33,017 nucleotides of DNA, from positions 1,059 through 34,075 of the forward strand of contig HF993132.1 in the NCBI GenBank assembly GCA_000432435.1, given 5' to 3'. The notes beneath the pieces were generated by a model. That model was not told the DNA's origin, made no database searches, and saw only the letters and a list, made by a program, of their open reading frames with translations. Source of the DNA: Eubacterium sp. CAG:180 (GTDB lineage Bacteria; Bacillota; Clostridia; Oscillospirales; Acutalibacteraceae). The translations under genes and the position numbers were made by a program. The first letter of the stretch is position 1; each line of letters begins with the position of its first letter. Of this stretch, positions 1 to 7,594 are shown piece after piece.

Positions 1-84
1 TCTGTATCAAAATATATTGTTTTGAGGTGCTTCACGAGGGCTTTGCTGCTTGATTATATAAAATAAGATGCGGGAGACTTAGCG
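1..84. other. Left edge, no gene seen
   Basis: These bases lie downstream of the ptsI stop. They hold only a weak 6-bp AT-rich inverted repeat (7-12 with 20-25). No GC-rich hairpin with a T tract is present, so the terminator of the fru-pts operon probably lies outside the window. Confidence 0.5.
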
Positions 85-1698
85 TTATTCGCATTCGCAT
101 ATACTTTTTCTTGTGTGCAATATCGAAGATGGCGTTACCGAAAATTCGTCAAGCCCCCATTTGCAAAGCAAGGGAATAAGACGTGTATCGGCTGCCGCTT
201 CTCCGCACATTCCGACGGGGATGCCTGCCTTTTTGGCGTTTTTGATCGTCGTTTCGATAAGGCGCAGAACCGCAGGCTGAATCGGGTCATACAGCTTTGA
301 AACAGCGGCGTTTCCTCTGTCAACGGCCATGGTGTAGCCCGTCAGGTCGTTTGTGCCGATGGAAAAGAAATCAACCTCTTTTGCAAGCAAATCGGAAATT
401 ATTGCCGCCGACGGAGTTTCTATCATAACGCCCACGGGAATATCGGCGAATTTAAGACCCTCGTTTTTAAGCTCATCTTTGCATTCTTCGATAAGGGCTT
501 TTGCTCTGCGAACCTCGTCAAGTGTCGTTACAAGCGGAAGCATAACCTTTATGTTTCCGAAAACCGCTGCGCGGAGAATCGCACGAAGCTGAATTTTGAA
601 AATTTTAGGGTTGTCAAGGCAGTATCTTATCGCGCGGTGTCCGAGAAACGGGTTGTCCTCTTTTTCGATTTTAAGGTAATCTATCGCTTTATCTCCGCCT
701 ATATCGAGCGTGCGAATGATAACCTCCTTGCCGTCCGTTATCTTTGCGACGGTTGAATATGCTTCGTACTGCTCCTGCTCCGTGGGAAGAGAGGCTCTGT
801 CCATAAACAGAAATTCCGTTCTGAAGAGGCCTATGCCCTCGCCGCCGTTTTGCAATACGTTCTGTGCGTCCTCAGCCTTGCCGATGTTGCCGTACACATG
901 TTTTTTTACGCCGGATTTTGTAACGGTTTCTTTTGAAAAGTATTCGTTGAGGCTTTCTTTTTCCTTCAGATATGCCGCCTGCTTGGTTCTGTATTCTTCA
1001 AGCTCTTCCTCTGTGGGGTCTGTAAATACTTTTCCCTTGAAGCCGTCTGCAATAATCATATCGCCGTCCGAGATTTTTTCAACCGCATTGACGACCGACA
1101 AAACGGCAGGTATGCCCATGGCACGTGCGAGTATTGCGCTGTGACTCGTAACACCGCCGACCTCGGTGATAATTGCGGAAACATTTTCCCTGTTTATTTG
1201 TGACGTCATGGACGGGGTGAAATCCTTGGCGATGAGAACAGAGCCTTTCGGTACGGATGAAATATCCACACTTTTTACACCCAGAAGAATGCGCAAAAGG
1301 CTGTCTCTTATATCCTTTACATCCGAGGCGCGTTGGCGCGTAAGCTCGTCGTCAACGCCGGAGAACATATTGATAAACATTGTGCATATGCTGTCAACCG
1401 CCGCTTCGGCAACAGAGCCGTTGTCGATTGCTTCTTCCATCTGTGCGAGCATAAACGGGTCCTCAAGCATAACAAGATGTCCCTCGAGTATCTCCGCCTC
1501 TTTATTTCCGGCATTCTTTTTAAGCTCCGCCACAAGTGATTTTGTTTCGTCGGAAAAGTCGGCGACTGCCGAGTGCAGACGCTTTTTTTGATGATCCGAA
1601 TCGGTAAATTTTACGGATGAATAGTCAAGGTTTGTGTCCCTTATAACGACGGCCTTGCCGATTCCGAAGCCTTGAGATGCGCCGATTCCTTTAAGCAT
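85..1698 (-). CDS. ptsI: PTS enzyme I (phosphoenolpyruvate-protein phosphotransferase)
   Basis: Cytoplasmic enzyme I takes phosphate from phosphoenolpyruvate and passes it to HPr, the first step of every PTS sugar uptake. The protein starts MLKGIGASQGFGIGK, the usual enzyme I N-terminus. The phospho-histidine motif GGVTSHSAILARAMG puts the active histidine at residue 186. The C-terminal PEP-binding barrel shows GIGLFRTEFLFMDR, EVIIRTLDIGGDK, FSIGTNDL and the catalytic-cysteine motif PVGMCGEAA. I chose the ATG at 1698, which follows a GGGTGGG ribosome site. The frame is open further upstream but that part is Arg-rich and unlike the family. At 537 residues it is about 30 shorter than the usual 570. 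The loss is in the C-terminal helices after the SSIL motif, while the catalytic parts are complete. It is the last gene of the fru operon, 32 bases after ptsH. Confidence 0.96.
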   Translation of the reverse strand: MLKGIGASQGFGIGKAVVIRDTNLDYSSVKFTDSDHQKKRLHSAVADFSDETKSLVAELKKNAGNKEAEILEGHLVMLEDPFMLAQMEEAIDNGSVAEAAVDSICTMFINMFSGVDDELTRQRASDVKDIRDSLLRILLGVKSVDISSVPKGSVLIAKDFTPSMTSQINRENVSAIITEVGGVTSHSAILARAMGIPAVLSVVNAVEKISDGDMIIADGFKGKVFTDPTEEELEEYRTKQAAYLKEKESLNEYFSKETVTKSGVKKHVYGNIGKAEDAQNVLQNGGEGIGLFRTEFLFMDRASLPTEQEQYEAYSTVAKITDGKEVIIRTLDIGGDKAIDYLKIEKEDNPFLGHRAIRYCLDNPKIFKIQLRAILRAAVFGNIKVMLPLVTTLDEVRRAKALIEECKDELKNEGLKFADIPVGVMIETPSAAIISDLLAKEVDFFSIGTNDLTGYTMAVDRGNAAVSKLYDPIQPAVLRLIETTIKNAKKAGIPVGMCGEAAADTRLIPLLCKWGLDEFSVTPSSILHTRKSICECE

Positions 1699-1730
1699 TA
1701 AACCCACCCTTTCATTAAGCCGCGGCAATA

Positions 1731-1997
1731 TTATTCTTCGCCGAAGCCCGATGTGATAAGCTCTTCGGCTTTTTTGAGCATTTCGTTTTCGTCTGCGCCG
1801 CTGCACTCTACGGTGATTTCGCTTCCGCATTTGATGCAGCCTGCCATTATATTCATAATGCTCTTGCCGTTGATCCTTTTACCTCCGAAAACAATGTCAA
1901 CGTCCGAAGAGAATTTAGACATTTCTGTTACAAAGGTGTTTGCCGGACGCATATGAAGTCCCATTTTATTAGTGATTGTAAAAGTTTTCTGTACCAT
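1731..1997 (-). CDS. ptsH: Phosphocarrier protein HPr
   Basis: HPr carries phosphate from enzyme I to the sugar-specific IIA domains. The 88-residue length is standard. His15, the phosphorylated residue, sits in GLHMRPA. Ser46, the residue phosphorylated by HPr kinase in Bacillota, sits in INGKSIMNIMAG. A retained Ser46 suggests HPr also takes part in catabolite control, but no CcpA gene is in the window. The ATG at 1997 follows an AAGGAG site. It lies between fruA (68 bases upstream) and ptsI (32 bases downstream). General PTS genes are more often found on their own, so their place in a fructose operon is notable. Confidence 0.97.
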   Translation of the reverse strand: MVQKTFTITNKMGLHMRPANTFVTEMSKFSSDVDIVFGGKRINGKSIMNIMAGCIKCGSEITVECSGADENEMLKKAEELITSGFGEE

Positions 1998-2022
1998 AAT
2001 AATTCTCCTTATGTTTAATACC

Positions 2023-2048
2023 TGCCGAGAGGATGATGCCCCTCGGCA
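2023..2048 (-). other. Intercistronic hairpin between fruA and ptsH
   Basis: A 7-bp GC-rich stem (2023-2029 with 2042-2048) is extended by two more pairs across a one-base mismatch. Read along the operon it has no T tract after it, so it is unlikely to be a simple terminator. It could shield the upstream fruA mRNA end or mark a processing site that lets ptsHI be expressed at a different level. The role is inference. Confidence 0.5.
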
Positions 2049-2065
2049 CGGTTTTTGATTGTTTG

Positions 2066-4009
2066 TTATACGGATTCTTTACGATCCTTTTTAAGAAGAC
2101 CGAGCATCAGCGCTCCGACAACCGAGCCTGCAATAAGGGCTACGATATAGAGAAGCGGATGGTCGCATACTATAAATGTGAAGATTCCGCCGTGAGGTGC
2201 GGGGCATGTAACGTTGAACAGCGATGTAAGAGCACCTGCGACAGCAGAGCCTACTAAGCATGAGGGGATAACTCTGACCGGGTCGGAAGCGGCGTAGGGG
2301 ATAGCACCCTCCGTAATGAAGCACAGACCCATAAGATAGTTTACGGGGCCTGATTTGATTTCTTCCGATGTCCACTTCTTCTTGTTGAAGGTTGTCGAAA
2401 GTGCGATTGCAATCGGGGGAACCATACCGCCTATCATAACAGCCGCCATAATCCATGTGTTGCCGTCGGCTATTGCAGCCGTGCCGAAAACATAAGCCGC
2501 CTTGTTGAACGGGCCGCCCATATCCGTTGCCATCATTGCCGCAAGTACTATGGAAAGGAGTATTTTGCTTGTATCGCCGAGCGACGAGAGGAACGAGGAA
2601 AGAGCGGAGTTGACAACGCCTATAACGGGGTTTACAAGACACATAAGAAGGCCCATGATAAGCGTGCCGAAAAGAGGATAGATAAATACGGGCTTTATTC
2701 CGTCCATTGATTTCGGAAGCCAAGAAAATGCCTTTTTGAGGAGATTTACAATAATACCGGCAAGGAAGCCTGCGAGCAGAGCACCGAGGAAGCCCGACAC
2801 CGCTTTGTCGTCTCCGGTAAGGCTTTGGTTTTCAATCAGCGAGCTGAAGGTGTAACCGTTTGCCGCAAATACGCCGCCTATCATACCGGGCAAAAGACCC
2901 GGTCTGTCGGCAACGGACGATGCGATATAAGCCGAAAGAATGGGGAGCATAAGCGCAAATGCCGCTTTGCCTATCCAGAACACAATTGCCGCGACGGGAC
3001 TTGTGAAGCCGAAGGTTCCGCCGACATCGGCATTGCCTGCAAGCGTATCGAACAGGAAGCCGAGAGCTATGAGAACTCCGCCGCCGACAACGAACGGGAG
3101 CATATGCGAAACACCGTTCATGAGATGCTTATAAAGTTTGTGCCAGCCGCTTTCCTTTTCGTCGTCATCAATAGGCTGCTTTTCACTTTCGTCGGCGTGA
3201 TATATCGCGGCTTTTCCGTCAACGATTCTTTTGATAAGCTCCTCGGGCTTGTTTATTCCGTTTGAAACCGAGGTCTTTACAACGGGCTTGCCGTCGAAAC
3301 GTGCCATTTCGACGTTTTTATCTGCGGCAATGATTATTCCGTCGCATTCTTCGATTTCCTTTTTTGTGAGCACGTTTTTAGCACCGCCGGAGCCGTTGGT
3401 TTCGGCTTTGAGCGGATAGCCTAATTTTTCGCCCGCTTTTTCAAGTGCCTCTGCCGCCATATAGGTATGCGCTATGCCCGTCGGACAGGCTGTAACCGCG
3501 AGTATTCTGTAACCGTTCGGCTTTACTTCGGGTTTTACCGCTTCCTCGGGGTATTTTTCCGCTTCCTTTTTATCGATTATTTCTAAAAATTCGTCCGTTG
3601 TTTTTGCGCCCCGTAGAGCCGCGCAAAATTCCGGTTCCATAAGCATTACCATAAGACGGGAGAGTATTTCGAGATGTAAATCTCCGTCAACGGGAGCGGC
3701 AATCATAAACAAAATGTCCGAGGGCTTGGAGTCGGGAGCGCCGTAATCAACGCCGTTCGGAACCGTTATCGCCGAAAGACCGGGAGTCTTTACGCTGTCC
3801 GATTTTGCGTGCGGAACGGCAATTCCTTCTCCGATTGCGGTCGAGCCCTGAGCCTCTCTTGCAAGGATAGCCTCCTTGTACGCCGCCTTGTCGGCAAGAT
3901 TTCCTGCCTTTTCGTGCAGGGAAATCAGCTTGTCGATTGCCTCTTCCTTGTCGGTGAGAGAAACATTAAGAGCAATCGCATCCTTTTTTAATAAGTCGAT
4001 GATTTTCAT
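2066..4009 (-). CDS. fruA: Fructose PTS permease, fused EIIABC
   Basis: This membrane permease imports fructose and phosphorylates it to fructose 1-phosphate. Domains in order are IIA (about 1-150), with the phospho-histidine H67 in GIAVPHAKS; IIB (about 165-270), with the phospho-cysteine C175 in TACPTGIAHTYMAAE; and a multi-pass IIC domain (about 295-640) that ends in a short basic tail. The 647-residue length fits the fused A-B-C fructose permeases of Bacillota. The spacing after fruK is 12 bases, with a GGAGG-type ribosome site before the ATG at 4009. The product of this protein is the substrate of FruK. Mannose or another sugar as substrate is less likely, because a 1-phosphofructokinase gene is in the same operon. 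Confidence 0.95.
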   Translation of the reverse strand: MKIIDLLKKDAIALNVSLTDKEEAIDKLISLHEKAGNLADKAAYKEAILAREAQGSTAIGEGIAVPHAKSDSVKTPGLSAITVPNGVDYGAPDSKPSDILFMIAAPVDGDLHLEILSRLMVMLMEPEFCAALRGAKTTDEFLEIIDKKEAEKYPEEAVKPEVKPNGYRILAVTACPTGIAHTYMAAEALEKAGEKLGYPLKAETNGSGGAKNVLTKKEIEECDGIIIAADKNVEMARFDGKPVVKTSVSNGINKPEELIKRIVDGKAAIYHADESEKQPIDDDEKESGWHKLYKHLMNGVSHMLPFVVGGGVLIALGFLFDTLAGNADVGGTFGFTSPVAAIVFWIGKAAFALMLPILSAYIASSVADRPGLLPGMIGGVFAANGYTFSSLIENQSLTGDDKAVSGFLGALLAGFLAGIIVNLLKKAFSWLPKSMDGIKPVFIYPLFGTLIMGLLMCLVNPVIGVVNSALSSFLSSLGDTSKILLSIVLAAMMATDMGGPFNKAAYVFGTAAIADGNTWIMAAVMIGGMVPPIAIALSTTFNKKKWTSEEIKSGPVNYLMGLCFITEGAIPYAASDPVRVIPSCLVGSAVAGALTSLFNVTCPAPHGGIFTFIVCDHPLLYIVALIAGSVVGALMLGLLKKDRKESV

Positions 4010-4021
4010 AAGTATTCCTCC

Positions 4022-4930
4022 TTATTTATACTCCGCGTTAAAGACGCGTTCAATTTCTTCACGGGTTGCAAGCTTTTCTGAAAAGGCCGTTGCGTTTCCG
4101 CACGCCGAGCCGAGTCTTAAAGCGTAGGAGTAGTCGGCGGTCTTGATATATCCTGCCGTAAAGCCTGCTACCATACTGTCTCCGCAACCGACGGAGTTTA
4201 TGAGCTTGCCCTTTGCGTTGCCTATCCTGTGGACGCTTCCGTTTTCGTCCGTAAGCATTGCGCCGTCCTTTGCCATTGAAACAAGCACGTTTTTAGCACC
4301 CATTTCCTGAAGCTTTTTCGAATATTTCACAATGTCGTCATCACTCTTTATTTGGACCGAGAACAGGTCGCCGAGCTCGTGATGATTCGGCTTTATTAAA
4401 AACGGTTTGTATTTGAGCACGTTTTTGAGCAAATCGCCCGTTGCGTCAACCACGCAGTTTATATTTCTGTCGCCGGCTCTCTCAAGTATTTGCTCGTAAA
4501 TGTCATCGGGGAGGGTATTCGGGATAGAGCCTGCGAGGATAAGATAATCTCCGCTCTTTATGCTGTCAAGCTTTTTTAAAAAGCTCTGCATATCCTCTTT
4601 TGTGATTTCGGGGCCGCAGGCGTTCAAATCAATTTCCTTGTCGGCCTTGATTTTGACGTTTATTCTCGTATCGCCGTTTTTAAGATAATTAAAGTCGCAG
4701 CTAACATTGTCGTTTTTGAGCATTTCTTCAAGCTTTTTTCCGGTAAAGCCTCCGAGAAAGCCGAGTGCCGTGTTGGGAATTCCGAGCTGTGTGAGTATGA
4801 CCGACACGTTGATGCCTTTTCCGCCGTAATAGATTTCTTCGCCGTCCGTACGGTTTATGTCGTCGGTTCTGAGAGCTTTGAGCTTCATCACATAGTCGAG
4901 AGCCGGATTCAGAGTAACGGTGTAAACCAT
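4022..4930 (-). CDS. fruK: 1-phosphofructokinase
   Basis: A PfkB-family sugar kinase that phosphorylates fructose 1-phosphate to fructose 1,6-bisphosphate with ATP in the cytoplasm. The N-terminal sugar-binding motif YYGGKGINVS and the C-terminal signature NSVGCGDSMVAGF, with the catalytic aspartate in GCGDS, are both present. The 302-residue length is standard. The start codon overlaps the fruR stop by one base (TAATG), which points to translational coupling. The neighbours fruR and fruA separate it from tagatose 6-phosphate kinases of the same family. Confidence 0.93.
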   Translation of the reverse strand: MVYTVTLNPALDYVMKLKALRTDDINRTDGEEIYYGGKGINVSVILTQLGIPNTALGFLGGFTGKKLEEMLKNDNVSCDFNYLKNGDTRINVKIKADKEIDLNACGPEITKEDMQSFLKKLDSIKSGDYLILAGSIPNTLPDDIYEQILERAGDRNINCVVDATGDLLKNVLKYKPFLIKPNHHELGDLFSVQIKSDDDIVKYSKKLQEMGAKNVLVSMAKDGAMLTDENGSVHRIGNAKGKLINSVGCGDSMVAGFTAGYIKTADYSYALRLGSACGNATAFSEKLATREEIERVFNAEYK

Positions 4931-5679
4931 TAAGCAGTTACCTCCTTCACTACCGTTTTTGATTTAAGCTGTTCGTCATCGCATTTGTCGCAGACTATAC
5001 ACGCCGCCGCAACCGGTGAAAATGATACCGCCGAAACTTTTCCGAACTTTGTGTGGTCGCAAAGCACATAGGTTACAAAGCTTCGCTCTATGGCAACAGC
5101 TTTCAGCATTGCCTCCTCGGTGTCCGGGGTTGTAAAACCCTGCTTTTCGCTGACTCCGTTTGTTCCGATGAACGCTTTTGAAAAGTTATATTTCTGAAGA
5201 TTTGAAGCGGCTACTAAGCCTATGATTGCCTCGGTTGTGCTTTTTAATTCACCGCCGATAACAAAAACCTTGCAGCCATTGGCCGTCAGCTCCTTTGCGT
5301 GGGCGATTCCGTTGGTTACAAAGGTTGCTTTGGAAGAGGTTATATATTTCGTCATAAGAAAGGTGGTTGTGCCTGCGTCGATAAAAACGAAATCGTCATC
5401 ATTTATCTGCGAAGCGGCATATTTTGCTATTGCTTCCTTTTCGTTTATGTTCATCAGCGATTTTTTGTTGAAATCCTCCTCGTTGTGGAGAAATTCCTGC
5501 CCGAGAACAGTCGCACCGCCGTGAACCTTGTTTATTTTCCCGAGCTGGGAAAGAGCCAAAAGGTCACGCCTTATCGTAGATTCGCTTGTTTCGAATTTTT
5601 CGGCAAGCTTTGAAACGGTAACCGAGCCGTTCTGACGCAGAATTTCAAGTATCTGCGCTCTTCTGTCGGTTGTAAGCAT
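4930..5679 (-). CDS. fruR: DeoR-family regulator of the fructose operon
   Basis: A transcription regulator with an N-terminal winged helix (about residues 3-57, TVSKLAEKFETSESTIRRDL) and a C-terminal sugar-phosphate sensing domain (DAGTTTFLMTKYI and the later IGTNGVS motif). In this family the domain senses a phosphorylated sugar, here probably fructose 1-phosphate, and releases DNA. I chose the ATG at 5679 (249 residues) because the perfect GGAGGT site at 5686-5691 is 6 bases away. A GTG two codons upstream would touch that site. It is the first gene of the operon and probably controls its own promoter at 5712-5740. Confidence 0.9.
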   Translation of the reverse strand: MLTTDRRAQILEILRQNGSVTVSKLAEKFETSESTIRRDLLALSQLGKINKVHGGATVLGQEFLHNEEDFNKKSLMNINEKEAIAKYAASQINDDDFVFIDAGTTTFLMTKYITSSKATFVTNGIAHAKELTANGCKVFVIGGELKSTTEAIIGLVAASNLQKYNFSKAFIGTNGVSEKQGFTTPDTEEAMLKAVAIERSFVTYVLCDHTKFGKVSAVSFSPVAAACIVCDKCDDEQLKSKTVVKEVTA

Positions 5680-5711
5680 ATTCACACCTCCGATATCTCT
5701 GTTGTGCCTTA

Positions 5712-5740
5712 ATTATACAAAAACAGTCAGATACAGTCAA
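5712..5740 (-). promoter_or_regulatory. Promoter and candidate FruR operator of the fru-pts operon
   Basis: On the minus strand there is TTGACT, a 17-base spacer and TATAAT, a near-perfect sigma-A promoter. The spacer holds two direct TGACTGT repeats exactly 10 bases apart (5723-5729 and 5733-5739), on the same face of the helix and overlapping the -35 box. Such placement suits a repressor site. That FruR binds them is inference. Confidence 0.8.
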
Positions 5741-5877
5741 TATCGCGCAATAAAATTCAGCGTTTATGCTTATAGTGTGCCCGTTTTGTTATCTAATATG
5801 CAATATTATTGAACCGTAAATGCGCACTTTTGCACGTTTTAAATTTTTCAATCATAAAAATACGCATCGGATAACAT

Positions 5878-5901
5878 AAAAAAATCCGCCCGAAAGGCGG
5901 A
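5878..5901 (-). terminator. Intrinsic terminator, second behind tRNA-Arg
   Basis: A 6-bp GC-rich stem (5885-5890 with 5896-5901) around a 5-base loop is followed on the minus strand by seven T. It lies about 80 bases past the first tRNA terminator and acts as a backup, or helps insulate the divergent-looking fru promoter region. Bases 5741-5877 show nothing else I can support. Confidence 0.8.
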
Positions 5902-5980
5902 CGACATCAGTCATAAATTCCATTAGCAGACGGAAAAAAGTCAATGAAAAACTGCGGCTTTTTCGTTTTTCTCGTTTTTG

Positions 5981-6023
5981 ACAAAAATAAAAACCGAAAG
6001 CCCTTGAAAACAAAGGCTTTCGG
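5981..6023 (-). terminator. Intrinsic terminator of tRNA-Arg
   Basis: A 9-bp stem (5994-6002 with 6015-6023) is followed on the minus strand by TTTTTATTTTT. It begins 10 bases after the CCA end of the tRNA. Confidence 0.9.
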
Positions 6024-6032
6024 CATTGCTTG

Positions 6033-6109
6033 TGGCGCGCCAAAAGGGATTTGAACCCCCGACCTTCCGCTTAGGAGGCGGACGCTCTATCCAGCTGAGC
6101 TATTGGCGC
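6033..6109 (-). tRNA. tRNA-Arg (anticodon CCT)
   Basis: On the minus strand the sequence folds as a full cloverleaf. A 7-bp acceptor stem GCGCCAA/TTGGCGC is present, with discriminator G and an encoded CCA end. The D arm contains AGCTCAGCTGGATAGAGC. The anticodon stem TCCGC/GCGGA closes loop CTCCTAA, giving anticodon CCT (forward 6073-6075), which reads AGG. The T arm holds GGTTCAAATCC. It has a strong dedicated promoter and terminator, so it is transcribed alone. Confidence 0.97.
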
Positions 6110-6126
6110 AAATATTAACGCATAGA

Positions 6127-6155
6127 ATTGTAACAGAATAACCGCGTTTTGTCAA
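6127..6155 (-). promoter_or_regulatory. Promoter of tRNA-Arg
   Basis: On the minus strand: TTGACA, 17 bases, TACAAT. The expected start point is a few bases before the tRNA 5' end. This is one of the strongest promoter matches in the window. Confidence 0.88.
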
Positions 6156-6160
6156 TGAAA

Positions 6161-6191
6161 GGGACTGTAAAAAAGTGAATTTCACAGTCCC
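6161..6191 (-). terminator. Possible terminator of ahcY
   Basis: An 8-bp stem (6161-6168 with 6184-6191) with a 15-base loop lies 17 bases past the ahcY stop. The T tract after it is weak (TTTCATT), so termination may be partial. The hairpin is next to the tRNA -35 box. Confidence 0.45.
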
Positions 6192-6208
6192 CGATTATAT
6201 ATTGTATA

Positions 6209-7453
6209 TTATACGTTCCAGCTGTTTATGTATTTCTCCTGCTCCGGGGTGAGCGCATCAATTGTTATACCCCATGACGCGAGTTTCATTTCCGCAACGC
6301 GGCAGTCTATTTCCTCCGGAACAACGTTTACACCGTCTTTCAGCTTGTCGCGATTTTCAACGGCGTAGCGCGCGGAGAGTGCCTGCAGGGCAAAGCTCAT
6401 ATCCATAATTTCGGCAGGATGGCCGTCGCCTGCGGCAAGATTTACGAGCCTGCCCTCGGCGAGGAGGTTTACCCATGCGCCTGTCGGCATTTTGTAGCCC
6501 ATTATGTTGTCGCGCTTTAATTCCTTTTCCGTCGCGAGCCTCTCGAGGTCGTCAATGTTGATTTCCACGTTGAAGTGACCTGCGTTGCAAACTATTGCGC
6601 CGTCCTTCATATTGAGGAACGCTTTTTCGGTGATGACATTGTCGCAGCCGGTCACGGTTATAAAGAAATCGCCGTACTTCGCCGCCTCAACCATAGGCAT
6701 TACGGAGAAGCCGTCCATAACCGCCTCCATTGCCTTGATTTTGTCAATTTCCGTGACAATCACCTTTGCGCCGAGAGCTTTGGCACGCATTGCGACGCCT
6801 TTGCCGCACCAGCCGTAGCCTGCCACTACCGCGGTTTTACCGGCAACTATCAGATTTGTTGTCCTGTTTATGCCGTTCCATACGGACTGACCCGTGCCGT
6901 ATCGGTTGTCAAACAGATATTTGCACTTGGCGTTGTTCACGGCAACCATCGGGAAACGAAGCTTGCCGTCGTTTTCCATGGCTTTGAGGCGTATAATTCC
7001 CGTAGTTGTCTCCTCACAGCCGCCTATAACGCCGCTTGTGAGGTCCGGGTATTCGTTGTGAATGGTGTTTACGAGATCGCCGCCGTCATCGATTATCACG
7101 TTGGGGCCGCATTCGAGGACTTTTTCGATGTGCGCGTGGTATTCTTCCGCCGATGCGCCGTGCTTTGCAAATACATTGAGTCCGCCCTTTACGAGTGCCG
7201 CGGCAACGTCGTCCTGAGTTGAGAGCGGATTGCTGCCCGTAATATACATATTTGCGCCGCCTGCGGCGAGAACGCGGCAGAGATATGCGGTTTTGGCTTC
7301 AAGGTGAACCGACAGCGCAACTTTAAGTCCCTTAAAGGGCTTGTCTGCCGAAAATTCCTCCTCGAGTGCGCGCAAAAGCGGCATATTCGCCTTTACCCAC
7401 TGTATTTTTCTTTCACCGGATTCGTAAAGCCCGATGTCTTTTATTTCGCTCAT
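6209..7453 (-). CDS. ahcY: Adenosylhomocysteinase (SAH hydrolase)
   Basis: A cytoplasmic NAD-dependent enzyme that splits S-adenosylhomocysteine into homocysteine and adenosine and so clears the product of SAM-dependent methylation. Visible motifs are LSVHLEAKTA, the substrate region DDGGDLVNTIHNEYP, the signature NNAKCKYLFDNRYGTGQS, the NAD-binding GYGWCGKG and the C-terminal DGHP. The 414 residues and the sequence style match the short archaeal/Thermotoga-type branch. The C-terminus ends SWNV rather than the classical KPDHYRY that reaches the neighbouring subunit. Some relatives prefer S-inosylhomocysteine, so exact substrate is not certain. I chose the ATG at 7453 because AGGTGG lies 8 bases upstream. 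An in-frame GTG at 7465 overlaps that site. Confidence 0.92.
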   Translation of the reverse strand: MSEIKDIGLYESGERKIQWVKANMPLLRALEEEFSADKPFKGLKVALSVHLEAKTAYLCRVLAAGGANMYITGSNPLSTQDDVAAALVKGGLNVFAKHGASAEEYHAHIEKVLECGPNVIIDDGGDLVNTIHNEYPDLTSGVIGGCEETTTGIIRLKAMENDGKLRFPMVAVNNAKCKYLFDNRYGTGQSVWNGINRTTNLIVAGKTAVVAGYGWCGKGVAMRAKALGAKVIVTEIDKIKAMEAVMDGFSVMPMVEAAKYGDFFITVTGCDNVITEKAFLNMKDGAIVCNAGHFNVEINIDDLERLATEKELKRDNIMGYKMPTGAWVNLLAEGRLVNLAAGDGHPAEIMDMSFALQALSARYAVENRDKLKDGVNVVPEEIDCRVAEMKLASWGITIDALTPEQEKYINSWNV

Positions 7454-7483
7454 ATTTTGTACCACCTAAAATTTTATTGTTCA

Positions 7484-7512
7484 ATTATACTATAAAAGGC
7501 AGAGATAGGCAA
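7484..7512 (-). promoter_or_regulatory. Promoter of ahcY
   Basis: On the minus strand: TTGCCT, 17 bases, TATAAT. This gives a leader of about 25 bases, so there is no room for a SAH or SAM riboswitch. Confidence 0.7.
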
Positions 7513-7531
7513 ATTAAAATTGCTTTATCTG

Positions 7532-7560
7532 TTGACTTTACAAATCAAGTGTGCAATAAT
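7532..7560 (+). promoter_or_regulatory. Promoter of the lipoprotein gene at 7595
   Basis: TTGACT, 17 bases, AATAAT. It is back to back with the ahcY promoter, with about 20 bases between the two -35 boxes. A second TATAAT at 7571-7576 lacks a good -35 box. Confidence 0.65.
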
Positions 7561-7594
7561 ACTCTTGATTTATAATCTAACGGATGGTGATAAA

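Noticed and set aside
7..25. Inverted repeat TCAAAA/TTTTGA as a ptsI terminator
   Set aside because: Only AT pairs, 6 bp, and no T tract follows on the minus strand.
2091..2723. A 210-codon minus-strand frame inside fruA
   Set aside because: It is a shifted frame of the IIC domain with Arg/Tyr-rich, non-protein-like composition.
5852..6043. A 63-codon minus-strand frame in the tRNA region
   Set aside because: It begins inside tRNA-Arg and runs through both terminators, is basic and Phe-rich, and has no ribosome site.
6575..7222. A 215-codon plus-strand frame opposite ahcY
   Set aside because: It lies wholly antisense to a well-supported gene, has no ribosome site, and reads as low-quality His/Tyr/Val-rich protein.
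7454..7594. SAM or SAH riboswitch between ahcY and the lipoprotein gene
   Set aside because: The ahcY leader is only about 25 bases and shows no conserved aptamer segment.
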